Source: an uncultured Aquimarina sp.
GTDB taxonomy: Bacteria; Bacteroidota; Bacteroidia; Flavobacteriales; Flavobacteriaceae
Reading direction: 5' to 3'
Assembly: GCA_937951135.1 (NCBI GenBank)
Contig: CALFCI010000018.1
Coordinates: forward strand, 1-64,000
Length of the DNA stretch: 64,000 nucleotides
Shown here: positions 49,070 to 60,267 of the stretch, piece after piece
Layout of the letters: each line of letters begins with the position of its first letter
Position numbering within the stretch: the stretch's first letter is position 1
The notes under the pieces: model-generated
Told to the model about the DNA's origin: nothing
What the model saw: only the letters and a program-made list of their open reading frames with translations
The model's database searches: none
Made by a program: the position numbers and the translations under genes

Positions 49070-50581
49070 CTATAAATGATCCATCGCTTTTTCAATTCTC
49101 TGTATCGTTTCTTCTTTTCCGATAGTAGCTGCGATAGCATATACATCCGGCCCTTGTAAAGATCCCACCAAGGCAAGACGCAGTGGCATCATTACTTTTC
49201 CAAAACCAATTTCTTTACTTGTAATCCATGTTTTTACTATAGGAGTTATGGTGTCAGTTGTATAGTCAGAAATATCTGATAACACCGTAATCAATTCTTG
49301 CAGTAAAGCAGTAGTGTCATCTTTCCAAGCTTTTTTACTAGCCTTAGCATCATACGCGATAGGGGTGATAAAGAAAAAAGAACTCAGTTCCCAAAGATCT
49401 TTTGTAAATACAGCGCGCTCTTTCACGAGTTCGATAATAGTAGAAAGAGATAGTGTAGTGTTGATTTGATGGGTAGCAAGTATTGCTTCAAAAGGAGCTA
49501 TTAAATCTGCGGTGTCAGTACGTTGTAAATGTTGTTGCTGAAACCATTTGGTTTTATCAGGGTCAAATTTTGCACCTGCTTTTTGCACCCGCTTCAAATC
49601 AAATTCTTGTATCAATTCTTCTAAAGAAAATAATTCCTGTTCTGTTCCAGGATTCCATCCTAAAAAAGCGAGCATGTTGACAACGGCTTCCGGCAGGTAT
49701 CCATCCTCTTTGTATCCAGAAGATAGTTCTTGTGTTTTAGGATCTGTCCATTGTAATGGAAATACAGGAAATCCTATTTTATCACCATCTCGTTTGCTTA
49801 GTTTTCCTTTACCAACTGGTTTTAAAATTAAAGGAAGATGTGCGAAAATTGGAGCATCCCAACCTAAGGCACGATATAATAAAACATGTAAAGCCAAAGA
49901 AGGCAACCATTCCTCACCACGAATGACATGAGAAATCTCCATCAAATGGTCATCTACAATATTGGCAAGGTGATAGGTAGGCATCCCATCACTTTTAAAT
50001 ATAATTTTATCATCCAATACATTAGTATCAATAGTCATATCACCACGAATCTCATCGGTTAGTGATAATGTTTCATCTTGTGGACATTTAAAACGGAGTA
50101 CATACGGAGTCCCGGCTTTAATTTTTTGTTGTGTTTCTTCAGGAGATAAAGACAAAGAATTGTCGAGACTTAAACGATTGTGCCAATTGTATACAAAAGT
50201 TTTTCCTTCAGCTTCATGAGCTGTACGATGTTGACCTAATTGTTCAGCACTATCAAAAGCATAATAAGCGTGACCTGATGCTATTAATTGATCGGCATAT
50301 TTTTGGTATACTGGTTTGCGTTCACTCTGTCTATACGGCCCAAAAGCACCTTCTTTTCCAGGGCCCTCATCAAAAGGAATAGTACACCAATCTAAGGCAT
50401 TGGCAATATAGTGTTCTGCACCTTCAACATATCGATTTTGATCGGTATCTTCTATTCGAAGTACAAAAGTACCTTGATGTTTTTTAGCAAATAAATAATT
50501 AAATAAAGCAGTACGTACACCACCAATATGTAATGGACCTGTAGGGCTAGGAGCAAATCGAACGCGTATATTTTTTGTCAT
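49070..50581 (-). CDS. gltX: glutamyl-tRNA synthetase
   Basis: VRFAPSPTGPLHIGGVRTALFNYLFA; KLSKRDGDK. Confidence 0.96.
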   Translation of the reverse strand: MTKNIRVRFAPSPTGPLHIGGVRTALFNYLFAKKHQGTFVLRIEDTDQNRYVEGAEHYIANALDWCTIPFDEGPGKEGAFGPYRQSERKPVYQKYADQLIASGHAYYAFDSAEQLGQHRTAHEAEGKTFVYNWHNRLSLDNSLSLSPEETQQKIKAGTPYVLRFKCPQDETLSLTDEIRGDMTIDTNVLDDKIIFKSDGMPTYHLANIVDDHLMEISHVIRGEEWLPSLALHVLLYRALGWDAPIFAHLPLILKPVGKGKLSKRDGDKIGFPVFPLQWTDPKTQELSSGYKEDGYLPEAVVNMLAFLGWNPGTEQELFSLEELIQEFDLKRVQKAGAKFDPDKTKWFQQQHLQRTDTADLIAPFEAILATHQINTTLSLSTIIELVKERAVFTKDLWELSSFFFITPIAYDAKASKKAWKDDTTALLQELITVLSDISDYTTDTITPIVKTWITSKEIGFGKVMMPLRLALVGSLQGPDVYAIAATIGKEETIQRIEKAMDHL

Positions 50582-50764
50582 GGTATTTTTTAGTTGATAG
50601 TTGATAGTTGTCGGTTGATAGTTATTTTGAAATCTTTAGCAGTAATGCATATCGATATTTCAGCTCGTATCTAGTGCTACTATTCAACAGATAGAAAACA
50701 GCGTAAAGATACAATCTATATTATTTTGTTTATTTAAAAAATGACAGGAAATTGATAGGAATAT

Positions 50765-50874
50765 CTACTAGGTTTTCAAAACCTAGTAGGGTTGCTGGTC
50801 TTGTTTTATATTTTGAAGCGTCTATCGTTGTTTCATGTTTAAGACCTGCTAGGTTTTCAAAACCTAGCAGGTCT
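50765..50874. repeat. two palindromes: ctactaggttttcaaaacctagtag (50765-50789) and agacctgctaggttttcaaaacctagcaggtct (50842-50874)
   Basis: Perfect palindromes apart from the single central base; same core as inside the MITE-like elements. Confidence 0.9.
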
Positions 50875-50993
50875 GTAATTTTAGTATAGACGAATACAGT
50901 GGCTTAGTGCTAATAGCTAATGGCTAGTCAGGGATAACATATTCAAAAATAAAGTTGTAGTTTTAAAGTGTAATGATAAGGAGCACAATTGGC

Positions 50994-53900
50994 ATGAATA
51001 ATTTTGAACAGATTAAAGAAAAGTTAGAGCATTTTATACGAAAGTATTATATAAATGCCTTAATTAAAGGAGCACTATTGTTCTTTGCAACAGGAGTACT
51101 TTATTTTTTATTTACGCTATTATTAGAATATTGGTTATGGTTGGGGACTACAGGAAGGACGCTATTATTTTGGGTATTTATCGTAGTAGAATCTAGCCTA
51201 TTAGTTCGATTTATTATTATTCCTGGCACTAAATTATTTAAAGTATCAAAAGGAATTGATCACAAAAAAGCTTCTGAAATTATTGGAAAACACTTTCCTG
51301 ATGTTAATGATAAATTATTAAACCTTTTACAGTTACAAGAATCAAAATCTGAATCCACATTATTAGTAGCAAGTATAGAACAAAAATCAACCCAATTGGC
51401 AGCTGTTCCTTTTAAGGCAGCTATAGATTTTACGAAGAACAAAAAGTATGTAAAGTATGCCGCATTACCAATTATAGTATTTCTATTTTTTTCAGTAGTG
51501 ATGTCAAAAAATTGGTTTAATGAAAGTTATACCAGAATGGTGAACTATAAAACCGCTTATCAGCCTCCAGCGCCTTTTCAATTTTTGGTACTGAATGATA
51601 CTTTAGCTACTGTAGAGAATAAAGATTACAAACTAAGAGTAAAGACAAAAGGAGAAGTAGTGCCAGAAAATGCGAGTATTACCTATAATGGCGAAGTTTA
51701 TTTTTTGCAACACATAGCATCAGGTATGTTCGAACATGTATTTATACAACCCAAGGAAACTATTGAATTTGTATTGAATGCAAATGAAGTGCAATCGATA
51801 CCTCTTCAATTGGAAGTAACCGCAGTTCCATTAATTCTAAATTTTGATTTGGAACTATCATATCCAAGACATACTCATAAAAAAGATAGAGTAATTAAAG
51901 GTTCTGGTAACGCAACTATTCCTGAGGGTACAAGGGTAAAATGGAAAGTGACCACTAGAAACACAAATCAAGTTCAACTTAAAACAAGAGATACTTCTTA
52001 TGTATTGAAACAAGATAAGTCGGTATTCTCAATAGATAAGAAAGTGTATACGGATTTGAGTTACCATATCGCAACTTCAAATACCGCCATTCATAATTAT
52101 GATGATATTGCTTTCAAGCTTAAAGTGGATATAGATGAATATCCAGAACTAAATATAGCTTCTAAAAAAGATACCTTGGATGATCAGATCACTTATTTTT
52201 CTGCTCGTGTAAGTGATGATTATGGGTTGCATAAATTACAATTGGTGTATTACAAATCGGAGTCTCCAACAGATAAGATTAGGGTACAACTACCCATTAA
52301 AAAATCAACTTTGGATGAGTTTTTATATACGTTTCCAAACACACTTCCTTTAGAGAAAGGAATATCGTATTATTATTATTTTGAAGTATTTGATAATGAT
52401 CAACTCCATAATTATAAGCAGACTAAAAGTAAAGAATATAGCTTTAGAAAATTAACAGATGAGGAAGAAAAGAATGCCAATTTGGTAAAACAAAAAGAAA
52501 GTATAAGTGGTTTAAATCAATCGTTACAAAAATTTAAAGAGCGTTCAAAAGATTTAAAAGATATCAGTAAGCTTCAAAAGGAGAAGAAGGAATTAGATTA
52601 TAATGATCGAAAGAAACTAAAGGAATTTTTAGCGCGTCAAAAAGAGCAAGAGAAATTAATGCAGAATTTTTCCAAAGAGCTAAAGAAGAACATGGAAGAA
52701 TTGAGTCAAAAAAAGGAACCCTTTAAAGATGCACTCAAAGAACGGTTGGAACGAAATGAAGAACGTCTAGAAAAGAATAAAAAACTATTAGAAGAAATAG
52801 AGAAGTTGAATTCTAAATTGGATAAAGATAAACTCACAGAAAAGTTAGAGAAACTGAACAAAGAGAATAAAAATATTAATAAAAATTTAGAGCAATTGTT
52901 AGAATTAACAAAGCGTTTTTATGTCGTTGAAAAGCATGAACGATTAGCAGAGCAATTGTATAAACTTGCAGAAGAGCAAAAAAAGTTGGCGGATAAAAAA
53001 GAGAATTCAAAGGAGCAGCAACAAAAGATGAATGCATCTTTTAAAGCTTTTCAGAAGGAAATGGAATCTTTACGAAAAGAAAATGAAGGACTACGTAAAC
53101 CGATGAGTTTAGATCAAAAGAAAGAAGAGGAGCAAGGGATAGCACAAGAGCAACAAAAAGCAACTGAAAATTTAGAAGAAGAACAAAAAGAAGATGCTCA
53201 AAAAAATCAAAAGAGTGCTGCTGAAAAAATGAAGCAAATGGCAGATGGGATGCAAAAGCAGATGCAAGCTTCAGGGGAAGCACAACAACAAGAAGACACA
53301 GAAATGTTACGTCAGATATTAGATAATTTAGTGGGGTTTTCTTTGGAGCAAGAAATTTTGATGAAACGTTTTAAGGAAAGTAGTTTGGATCATCCTAGGT
53401 ATCCTATGCGATTAAAAAGGCAGAGTGTACTAAGAGAAAACTTCATTCATATTGACGACAGCTTATATGCTTTAGCATTACGAACACCTCAAATTGCAGA
53501 TGATGTTACAAAGAAGCTTACCGATGTTAGTTATAATCTGGATAAGTCTTTAGAAAAATTAGCAGACAACCAATTGGGTCAGGGAACAGCAAGTCAGCAA
53601 TATGTAATTACAGGGTCAAATGATTTAGCATATATGTTGAGTCAAGCTTTAGATCAGATGCAAAACAGTATGCCGAAGTCAGGTTCTGGAAAAGGAAAAT
53701 CAAAAGGGTTTCAATTGCCAGACATTATTAAAAAACAAGGAGAATTAAATGAAGAGATGAAGAAGGGAATGGAGAAAGGCAAAAAAGGTGAAGAAGGAAA
53801 AGAGGGTGAAAAAGGAGAGCAAGGTAAACAGGGCAAACAAGGAAAAGAAGGAGAACAAGGTAAATCTGGAAAGTCCGGAAAAAATGGTAAAGACGGTAAG

Positions 53901-54422
53901 GGTGAAGGAGAAGAAGGATCGTCTGGAAAAGGAGGAAAAGGAAAATCTGGAAAAGATGGAAAACAAGCAGGAGGTAAGGATGGTAAGGAAGGTTCATTTG
54001 GAGAAGAAATGAATGGACGATTATATGAGATTTATAAAGAGCAACAACAACTCCGAAAAGCACTAGAAGATAAGGTAAAGAAAGAAGGGCTTCGAAAACC
54101 GAGTAATAGCCAAATGCTAAAAAAAATGGAACAGGTAGAACAGCAACTATTAGAAAAGGGGTTCAATGAAAACACCTTGCGTAAAATGGAAAACATAAAG
54201 CATGAATTGATGAAGCTGGAGGATGCTACTTTAGAACAAGGCGAAGAAGAGAAGCGGCAAAGTAAATCGAATGTACAAGAGTTTGATATTCGTAATATAA
54301 AGGAACAGGAAAGAATAAAACAATATTTTAATACCACTGAAATATTAAACCGACAAGTATTACCTTTGCGATATAATTATAAACGCAAGGTGCAAGAGTA
54401 CTTTAGGAACCCAGAAAAATGA
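50994..54422 (+). CDS. DUF4175 family protein with coiled-coil and collagen-like Gly-X-Y segment
   Basis: N-terminal TMs; long KE-rich coiled coil; GKKGEEGKEGEKGEQGKQGKQGKEGEQGKSGKSGKNGKDGKGEG. Start at MNNFEQ; track start is 50973. Confidence 0.8.
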   Translation: MNNFEQIKEKLEHFIRKYYINALIKGALLFFATGVLYFLFTLLLEYWLWLGTTGRTLLFWVFIVVESSLLVRFIIIPGTKLFKVSKGIDHKKASEIIGKHFPDVNDKLLNLLQLQESKSESTLLVASIEQKSTQLAAVPFKAAIDFTKNKKYVKYAALPIIVFLFFSVVMSKNWFNESYTRMVNYKTAYQPPAPFQFLVLNDTLATVENKDYKLRVKTKGEVVPENASITYNGEVYFLQHIASGMFEHVFIQPKETIEFVLNANEVQSIPLQLEVTAVPLILNFDLELSYPRHTHKKDRVIKGSGNATIPEGTRVKWKVTTRNTNQVQLKTRDTSYVLKQDKSVFSIDKKVYTDLSYHIATSNTAIHNYDDIAFKLKVDIDEYPELNIASKKDTLDDQITYFSARVSDDYGLHKLQLVYYKSESPTDKIRVQLPIKKSTLDEFLYTFPNTLPLEKGISYYYYFEVFDNDQLHNYKQTKSKEYSFRKLTDEEEKNANLVKQKESISGLNQSLQKFKERSKDLKDISKLQKEKKELDYNDRKKLKEFLARQKEQEKLMQNFSKELKKNMEELSQKKEPFKDALKERLERNEERLEKNKKLLEEIEKLNSKLDKDKLTEKLEKLNKENKNINKNLEQLLELTKRFYVVEKHERLAEQLYKLAEEQKKLADKKENSKEQQQKMNASFKAFQKEMESLRKENEGLRKPMSLDQKKEEEQGIAQEQQKATENLEEEQKEDAQKNQKSAAEKMKQMADGMQKQMQASGEAQQQEDTEMLRQILDNLVGFSLEQEILMKRFKESSLDHPRYPMRLKRQSVLRENFIHIDDSLYALALRTPQIADDVTKKLTDVSYNLDKSLEKLADNQLGQGTASQQYVITGSNDLAYMLSQALDQMQNSMPKSGSGKGKSKGFQLPDIIKKQGELNEEMKKGMEKGKKGEEGKEGEKGEQGKQGKQGKEGEQGKSGKSGKNGKDGKGEGEEGSSGKGGKGKSGKDGKQAGGKDGKEGSFGEEMNGRLYEIYKEQQQLRKALEDKVKKEGLRKPSNSQMLKKMEQVEQQLLEKGFNENTLRKMENIKHELMKLEDATLEQGEEEKRQSKSNVQEFDIRNIKEQERIKQYFNTTEILNRQVLPLRYNYKRKVQEYFRNPEK

Positions 54423-54838
54423 TTGCTTTTTTTTACGAAACAGAAATTGAACCCTTTGAAGAATCTGCATTAAAGTCTTGGATAGCAACTACAATTGTTT
54501 CTGAAGATAAAAAAGAAGGAGAGATCGTATTTATTATATGTGATGATGAATACCTTTTAAAAATTAACCAAGATTTTTTGAATCACGATACGTATACTGA
54601 CATTATCACCTTTGATAACACAGTAGGAAATCAATTACACGCTGAAATCTACATATCCGACGAACGAGTTTCTGAAAATGCTATAGATTTTGGGACTTCA
54701 AAGGAAGAAGAAATGAGGAGAGTGATGATTCATGGTGTGCTACATTTGTGCGGATATAAAGATAAGACAGAAGAAGAAGGAGCGTTGATGCGTAGTAAAG
54801 AAAATGAGAAATTGAAATTGTTCCACGTGGAACAATAG
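54419..54838 (+). CDS. ybeY: endoribonuclease YbeY
   Basis: YTDIITFDN...EIYISDERV...VMIHGVLHLCGYKD metal-binding motif. Confidence 0.95.
   Translation: MIAFFYETEIEPFEESALKSWIATTIVSEDKKEGEIVFIICDDEYLLKINQDFLNHDTYTDIITFDNTVGNQLHAEIYISDERVSENAIDFGTSKEEEMRRVMIHGVLHLCGYKDKTEEEGALMRSKENEKLKLFHVEQ
54818..54835. promoter_or_regulatory. parS-like site 1 (inside ybeY 3' end)
   Basis: ttgttccacgtggaacaa, perfect 18-bp palindrome. Confidence 0.85.
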
Positions 54839-54853
54839 ATGCTTTAGTAATAG

Positions 54854-54869
54854 TGTTCCACGTGGAACA
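54854..54869. promoter_or_regulatory. parS-like site 2 (mnmG leader)
   Basis: tgttccacgtggaaca, perfect 16-bp palindrome. Confidence 0.85.
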
Positions 54870-54886
54870 TTTAGTTTGTATAAGAT

Positions 54887-56758
54887 ATGTTTGATAAAGA
54901 ATATGATGTAGTAGTTGTGGGTGCAGGGCATGCTGGTAGTGAAGCTGCTGCTGCTGCTGCAAATATGGGATGTAGCACATTGTTGATTACAATGAATCTT
55001 CAAAACATAGCACAGATGAGTTGTAATCCTGCGATGGGTGGAATTGCAAAAGGACAGATAGTTCGTGAGATTGATGCTTTAGGTGGGTACAGTGGTATCG
55101 TTAGTGATCGTACTGCTATTCAATTTAAGATGTTGAATAAGTCCAAAGGGCCAGCGATGTGGAGTCCAAGAGTACAGAGCGACCGTATGCGTTTTGCAGA
55201 AGAGTGGAGAATGTTGTTGGAGCAAACCCAGAACCTTGATTTTTATCAGGATATGGTGAGCAGTTTAATTGTAGAAGGAGAACAAATAAAAGGAGTGCGT
55301 ACTTCTCTAGGAATTGAGGTTCGTGCCAAATCCGTAGTATTAACTAATGGAACATTTTTAAATGGCTTGATCCATATCGGAGAAAAACAATTTGGTGGAG
55401 GTAGAGCAGGAGAAAAAGCAGCAACCGGAATTACAGAGCAATTAGTAGATCTTGGTTTCGAATCCGGTAGAATGAAAACAGGAACGCCACCACGTGTGGA
55501 TGGAAGATCTTTGGATTATAGTAAAATGACGGAACAGCCAGGGGATGAACAGCCTGAAAAATTTAGTTATTTAGACTGTACTTCACCACTAACCAAACAG
55601 CGTTCTTGTCACATGACCTATACCTCAAATGAGGTGCATGATGTGTTGCGTACAGGTTTTGATCGGTCTCCAATGTTTAACGGAAGTATTAAAAGTATAG
55701 GGCCTAGATATTGTCCCTCTATAGAAGATAAGATCAATCGTTTTGCAGATAAAGATCGTCATCAAATGTTTATAGAACCTGAAGGGTGGAATACTGTAGA
55801 GGTGTATGTAAACGGTTTTTCTACATCACTTCCAGAAGATGTGCAATTTAAAGCCTTACGTTCGGTAGTCGGTTTTGAAGGGGTGAAATTCTTTAGACCA
55901 GGATATGCGATTGAGTATGATTATTTTCCGCCAACACAATTGAAACATACCTTAGAAACGAAAATCATATCAGGTTTATATTTCGCAGGTCAAATTAACG
56001 GAACTACAGGATATGAAGAAGCCGCATCCCAAGGATTGATGGCAGGTATGAATGCGGCATTAAAAGTTAAAGAACAAGAAGCTTTAATTATAAAAAGAAG
56101 TGAAGCATATATTGGAGTGTTGATTGATGATTTAATCACAAAGGGAACAGAAGAACCCTATCGTATGTTTACCTCTAGAGCCGAATATCGTACGTTATTA
56201 AGACAGGACAATGCAGATTTTCGATTGACACCAATGTCAAATGCAGTAGGGTTAGCATCAGATGATCGAATGCGTAGAATGGAAATGAAAGATCAAAAAT
56301 CTAAAGCGTTCGTTCAGTTTTTTAAAGAGACGAGTGTGAGTCCAGAAGAGGCGAATCCAATTCTAGAACAAAAGAACTCCGCTTCCGTAAAACAAAGTGG
56401 TAAGTTGTTTAAACTTTTTGCACGACCACAAATCACATTAGAAGATGTAAAGCAATTTGATAAAGTAGCTGCATATATAGAAACACATGATTTGGATAGA
56501 GAGGTGATGGAGCAGGCCGAAGTACAAATCAAATATTCTGGATATATTGAAAAGGAAAAAAATAATGCCGATAAATTAAACCGATTAGAAGAGGTTAAGA
56601 TTCCAAGTAATTTTGATTATACCAAGCTAAAGTCACTGTCATTTGAAGCACGAGAAAAGATGACGAAGATCAAACCGACGACGGTATCTCAAGCATCAAG
56701 AATAAGTGGGGTATCTCCAAGTGATATTTCAGTATTGTTGGTATATATGGGTAGGTAA
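54887..56758 (+). CDS. mnmG: tRNA uridine-5-carboxymethylaminomethyl synthesis enzyme MnmG (GidA)
   Basis: [21 protein letters not shown]...[21 protein letters not shown]. Confidence 0.97.
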   Translation: MFDKEYDVVVVGAGHAGSEAAAAAANMGCSTLLITMNLQNIAQMSCNPAMGGIAKGQIVREIDALGGYSGIVSDRTAIQFKMLNKSKGPAMWSPRVQSDRMRFAEEWRMLLEQTQNLDFYQDMVSSLIVEGEQIKGVRTSLGIEVRAKSVVLTNGTFLNGLIHIGEKQFGGGRAGEKAATGITEQLVDLGFESGRMKTGTPPRVDGRSLDYSKMTEQPGDEQPEKFSYLDCTSPLTKQRSCHMTYTSNEVHDVLRTGFDRSPMFNGSIKSIGPRYCPSIEDKINRFADKDRHQMFIEPEGWNTVEVYVNGFSTSLPEDVQFKALRSVVGFEGVKFFRPGYAIEYDYFPPTQLKHTLETKIISGLYFAGQINGTTGYEEAASQGLMAGMNAALKVKEQEALIIKRSEAYIGVLIDDLITKGTEEPYRMFTSRAEYRTLLRQDNADFRLTPMSNAVGLASDDRMRRMEMKDQKSKAFVQFFKETSVSPEEANPILEQKNSASVKQSGKLFKLFARPQITLEDVKQFDKVAAYIETHDLDREVMEQAEVQIKYSGYIEKEKNNADKLNRLEEVKIPSNFDYTKLKSLSFEAREKMTKIKPTTVSQASRISGVSPSDISVLLVYMGR

Positions 56759-57231
56759 TGGAAATGTTGCGTATTGAAGACAGGCATAAAACGGTAGTAA
56801 TGACCTGTTTTGTAGTTTTTTCAGTAGTAGGGCTTTTGTTTCTTTTGATAGGAATACATTGGTTATTTGGGATCGGTTTTTTTACGATCGGTTTTTTTGT
56901 TTTTAGTATCAAAAAGGAATACGTGTTCACAGCTGACTTTCAAAATAGGATAGTGTACCGTGTGTTTAAAAAACAAATAGTAGAACAAAAATTGGATCTA
57001 GAATATCCAGATTATATTTCTGTATTTCATGCTAGGTATAAAAGGCCTGATGAATATGTCCAGTATACGGATTATGATCAATACCGATATAAAAAATGGA
57101 CAGTTCGTTTTTTTAAAGAAAACAGAAGTGAAACGATCTTTGAGGAATACAAATACGAAGAAGCGTTAAAAAAAGCACAATTGATAGGACGATTTTTTGA
57201 TATTGAAGTATACGACGCTTCTAAAGTGTAG
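56758..57231 (+). CDS. hypothetical membrane protein
   Basis: 157 aa, two TM segments, overlaps mnmG stop. Confidence 0.65.
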   Translation: MEMLRIEDRHKTVVMTCFVVFSVVGLLFLLIGIHWLFGIGFFTIGFFVFSIKKEYVFTADFQNRIVYRVFKKQIVEQKLDLEYPDYISVFHARYKRPDEYVQYTDYDQYRYKKWTVRFFKENRSETIFEEYKYEEALKKAQLIGRFFDIEVYDASKV

Positions 57232-57256
57232 TCTCAGAGTTGTAAATTACAGAATA

Positions 57257-57270
57257 GTTCCACGTGGAAC
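57257..57270. promoter_or_regulatory. parS-like site 3
   Basis: gttccacgtggaac. Confidence 0.8.
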
Positions 57271-57430
57271 ATTTTGATGAAAACAAATAAAAATAGGATG
57301 TAAGTATCCAAATCTCACAGATTTGTACCAATATGCTAGTGTCCAAAAGAGAATAGGTTGAAAAAGCCTAACTACTAGCATCTAATAACAAAGCGTCCCG
57401 ACTATTCGGGATAGTTTCTATATAGTAACC

Positions 57431-58288
57431 ATGAGTATAAATCAAAATATGGAAGTATACGTTCGCTGTAAAGACCATACGGTTTCAAAAGAAATTTTTG
57501 AATTGTGTTATGATGCGAAATACGAAATGTTGGTCACTACACCAAAACCCGACACTTCAAAATTACATACCTATTACGAAAGCGAAGACTATATTTCGCA
57601 TACGGATGCAAAACGTAGCCTATTTGAAAAAGTGTATCATATTGCAAAAACCTATGCATTACGTAAAAAAGTAAATTTAATCACAACACTACATCAAGGA
57701 AAAGGAACGCTATTAGATATAGGAGCAGGGACAGGTGATTTTTTAGTCACTGCAAAAGCGTCAGGATGGAAATGTTATGGCGCAGAACCTAATGCAGCAG
57801 CTCGAGAATTAGCAGTACAAAAAGGAATAGAAATAAAAGAAGATACGGCAGTCTATGTAGATCATCATTTCGACATCATTACGATGTGGCATGTGTTAGA
57901 ACATGTTCCAAATTTAGAAGATCAGATCACTGCGCTAAAACGATTACTAAAACCCAATGGAGTTCTACTAATCGCTGTACCCAATTATAAATCTTATGAT
58001 GCCAAGTATTATGCAGCATATTGGGCAGGATATGATGTGCCAAGGCATTTATGGCATTTTTCAAAGCAAAGCATTCAAAAATTATTTGGAACACAAGAAA
58101 TTGTATTAGAAAAAATAATACCAATGAAATTGGATGCATTTTATGTTTCGTTATTATCCGAAAAATACAAAAATGGGAAAATGAATGTGATTAAGGCTTT
58201 TCGAAGGGGTTGGTTATCTAACTACAAAGCAAAAAGAACAAACGAATACTCTTCACATATATATGTATTAAAAAACAGAACTAGATAA
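57431..58288 (+). CDS. class I SAM-dependent methyltransferase
   Basis: LLDIGAGTGDFLVTAKASGWKCYGAEPN...DIITMWHVLEHVPNLEDQI. Confidence 0.9.
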   Translation: MSINQNMEVYVRCKDHTVSKEIFELCYDAKYEMLVTTPKPDTSKLHTYYESEDYISHTDAKRSLFEKVYHIAKTYALRKKVNLITTLHQGKGTLLDIGAGTGDFLVTAKASGWKCYGAEPNAAARELAVQKGIEIKEDTAVYVDHHFDIITMWHVLEHVPNLEDQITALKRLLKPNGVLLIAVPNYKSYDAKYYAAYWAGYDVPRHLWHFSKQSIQKLFGTQEIVLEKIIPMKLDAFYVSLLSEKYKNGKMNVIKAFRRGWLSNYKAKRTNEYSSHIYVLKNRTR

Positions 58289-58717
58289 GCTATAATATAT
58301 ACTTATTCAGTTAAAAACTCAAAATAGAGTACATAGTGCTTAATTTAAGATGAATCTGGTGTGTTGGGCAGCAAATTTTTTGAAAAGCGTTTAAATGAGC
58401 TTATTTAATCCAGTTTTTGATTGGTTTTAACAATTAAAAAAATAATTTCGATTGTTTTTTATTATTCTTTGTTTTTTGACGGTTGAGTAGTATTAAGATC
58501 AGCTTACTTTTGATATTTTTGCTAGAATCGTTTTTAAATCAAAAGAAATCATAACCAGATACGATCAACAAATTTTTAAATTTTTTGAGATGTTTATCCG
58601 CTATTTAATAGCACACAAATTTTTTTAAAATTACAAAAGCGAAGAGCACACTTGTTGACAACAAATAATTTGAAATGTTAATGAGAACTAACAATTAAAA
58701 CAATTAAAAAAAAACAG

Positions 58718-59293
58718 ATGAAGAAGTATCTTTGGATTGCGATCACAGCATTAGTAGTAGTATCATGTAATGAAGCACAGAAAACAGGATTTGTAAATAA
58801 TAAAAAAGTCATTTCTGAATATAAAGAAATGAAAACTGCACAAGAAAAATGGACAAAAAGAAATGATGAAGTACGTGCTGAATTAGAAGAAAAAGCGAAA
58901 CAATTTCAACTAGAAGTTCAAGGCTATCAAGCAATTGCGAATTCATTGTCTCCAGCAAATAAACAAAAGCAGGAACAGTCTTTAATGGCAAAACAGCAGC
59001 AATTACAGCAAGAGCAGCAAGTAAGAACGCAGGAAATTCAACAAGGTAGTCAAGTAGAAATAGATACGATAGTGAGTAAGGTAAAAACGTTTATTAAAGA
59101 CTATGGTAAGAAAAATGGATATACTTACATTTATGGCGATACAGAAGTAAGCAATATCTTGTATGGTAAAGAAGAATTAGAGATTACAGATATCATTATA
59201 GAAGCGTTAAATGCAGATACTTCTGAAGCAGTTGCTGTGGAGAAAGAAGAGGAAAAAGCAGTGAAAGAAGAAGACACAACTACTTCAAAATAG
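58718..59293 (+). CDS. OmpH/Skp family lipoprotein
   Basis: Lipobox VVVSCNEAQ; coiled-coil Q/E-rich; NGYTYIYGDTEVSNILYGKEELEITDIIIEALN. Confidence 0.85.
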   Translation: MKKYLWIAITALVVVSCNEAQKTGFVNNKKVISEYKEMKTAQEKWTKRNDEVRAELEEKAKQFQLEVQGYQAIANSLSPANKQKQEQSLMAKQQQLQQEQQVRTQEIQQGSQVEIDTIVSKVKTFIKDYGKKNGYTYIYGDTEVSNILYGKEELEITDIIIEALNADTSEAVAVEKEEEKAVKEEDTTTSK

Positions 59294-59354
59294 AAGTACA
59301 TTAAATGGATTTTAAAAGTTTATTTTGAAGGTCATTTAAGAGAAAATACATTTT

Positions 59355-59414
59355 AAAAAAGCCATTCAAACAGTACTGAAACACATTGTTTTATGCTGTT
59401 TGAATGGCTTTTTT
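59355..59414 (+). terminator. terminator-like hairpin after ompH-like gene
   Basis: aaaaaagccattcaaacag...ctgtttgaatggctttttt. Confidence 0.85.
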
Positions 59415-59498
59415 ATGGAATTAGCACAAAAAAATAAACAGATAATGCATTTAGAGATGAAGTGCGATATACTTCCAAAAAATGTCAATTTTTAAGGA

Positions 59499-59606
59499 TT
59501 ATACAATTTGCATATAACTTTTTCGGAGATTGAATAGGGTACTATTAAGAATTACAATATGCGATTTCAAAATCTAAAATACGAAACCTAAAATCGTAAA
59601 TTGTAT
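59499..59606. repeat. dispersed non-coding repeat, copy B (inverted relative to 3847-3941)
   Basis: Reverse complement matches copy A with a 14-nt internal insertion gtttcgtattttag. Confidence 0.85.
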
Positions 59607-60267
59607 TACTATTTAAATTTAAAGGAAAAAAGAACAGCTTCTTTTTGTTATGTTTTTAGAGAAGAATGGAGTACTATCTGTAGTGTATTCAGAAGTAAAA
59701 TGCGCCCTATTTTCATGGAAACCTTTGGATATCATGTGGTTTTAGAAACACTGTGTTCAGGGAAAATTAAGCATTTTTTTAAATGTATAAATTATCCCCT
59801 ATGCACCGCTGGATTTGTTTAAAATTTCAAATTAACACCAATAAAATAGATACGTTTAATCGGTAAAAAATGACATTTTCAAGATGTTTTTTTAAAAATA
59901 AGATACTGTAAAATAGTTAAAACAGGTTCTTTTTTTAATTATTTTCCGGTTTTACCGCTATATTTTTAAGGAAATTTCGTGGTGTAACAGGTTGTTTTTG
60001 TAGACTAGTTTTTTATCTAAAACCTTGATTAACAAAAAATTATGTATATTGTAAGTTCATTTGCACATATTATTTTATAAACATAAGGATATAGATATGG
60101 TTTGGTAGGAATATTAGTACAAAAAAATATTAAAAAATGGTTTGATATAAACATTTAATTCATAATTTTATGATATTACAAAAATTATATTAACAATATT
60201 ATTAACAAGCGCCCCAAACCGCTATAATAATATCCATATATCCAAACGTAAACAGTACGGTGATACT

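Noticed and set aside
53728-54063. Antisense/alternate-frame ORFs (53728..54063 -, 53745..53966 -, 53788..54012 +) over the Gly-X-Y tract
   Set aside because: Low-complexity by-products of the repetitive lysine/glycine codons in the DUF4175 gene.
54681-55003. Minus-strand ORFs across ybeY/mnmG junction
   Set aside because: Antisense to conserved genes and spanning the parS-like palindromes.
59601-59822. 73-aa ORF
   Set aside because: No recognisable family, no obvious ribosome-binding context, begins at the edge of a dispersed repeat.
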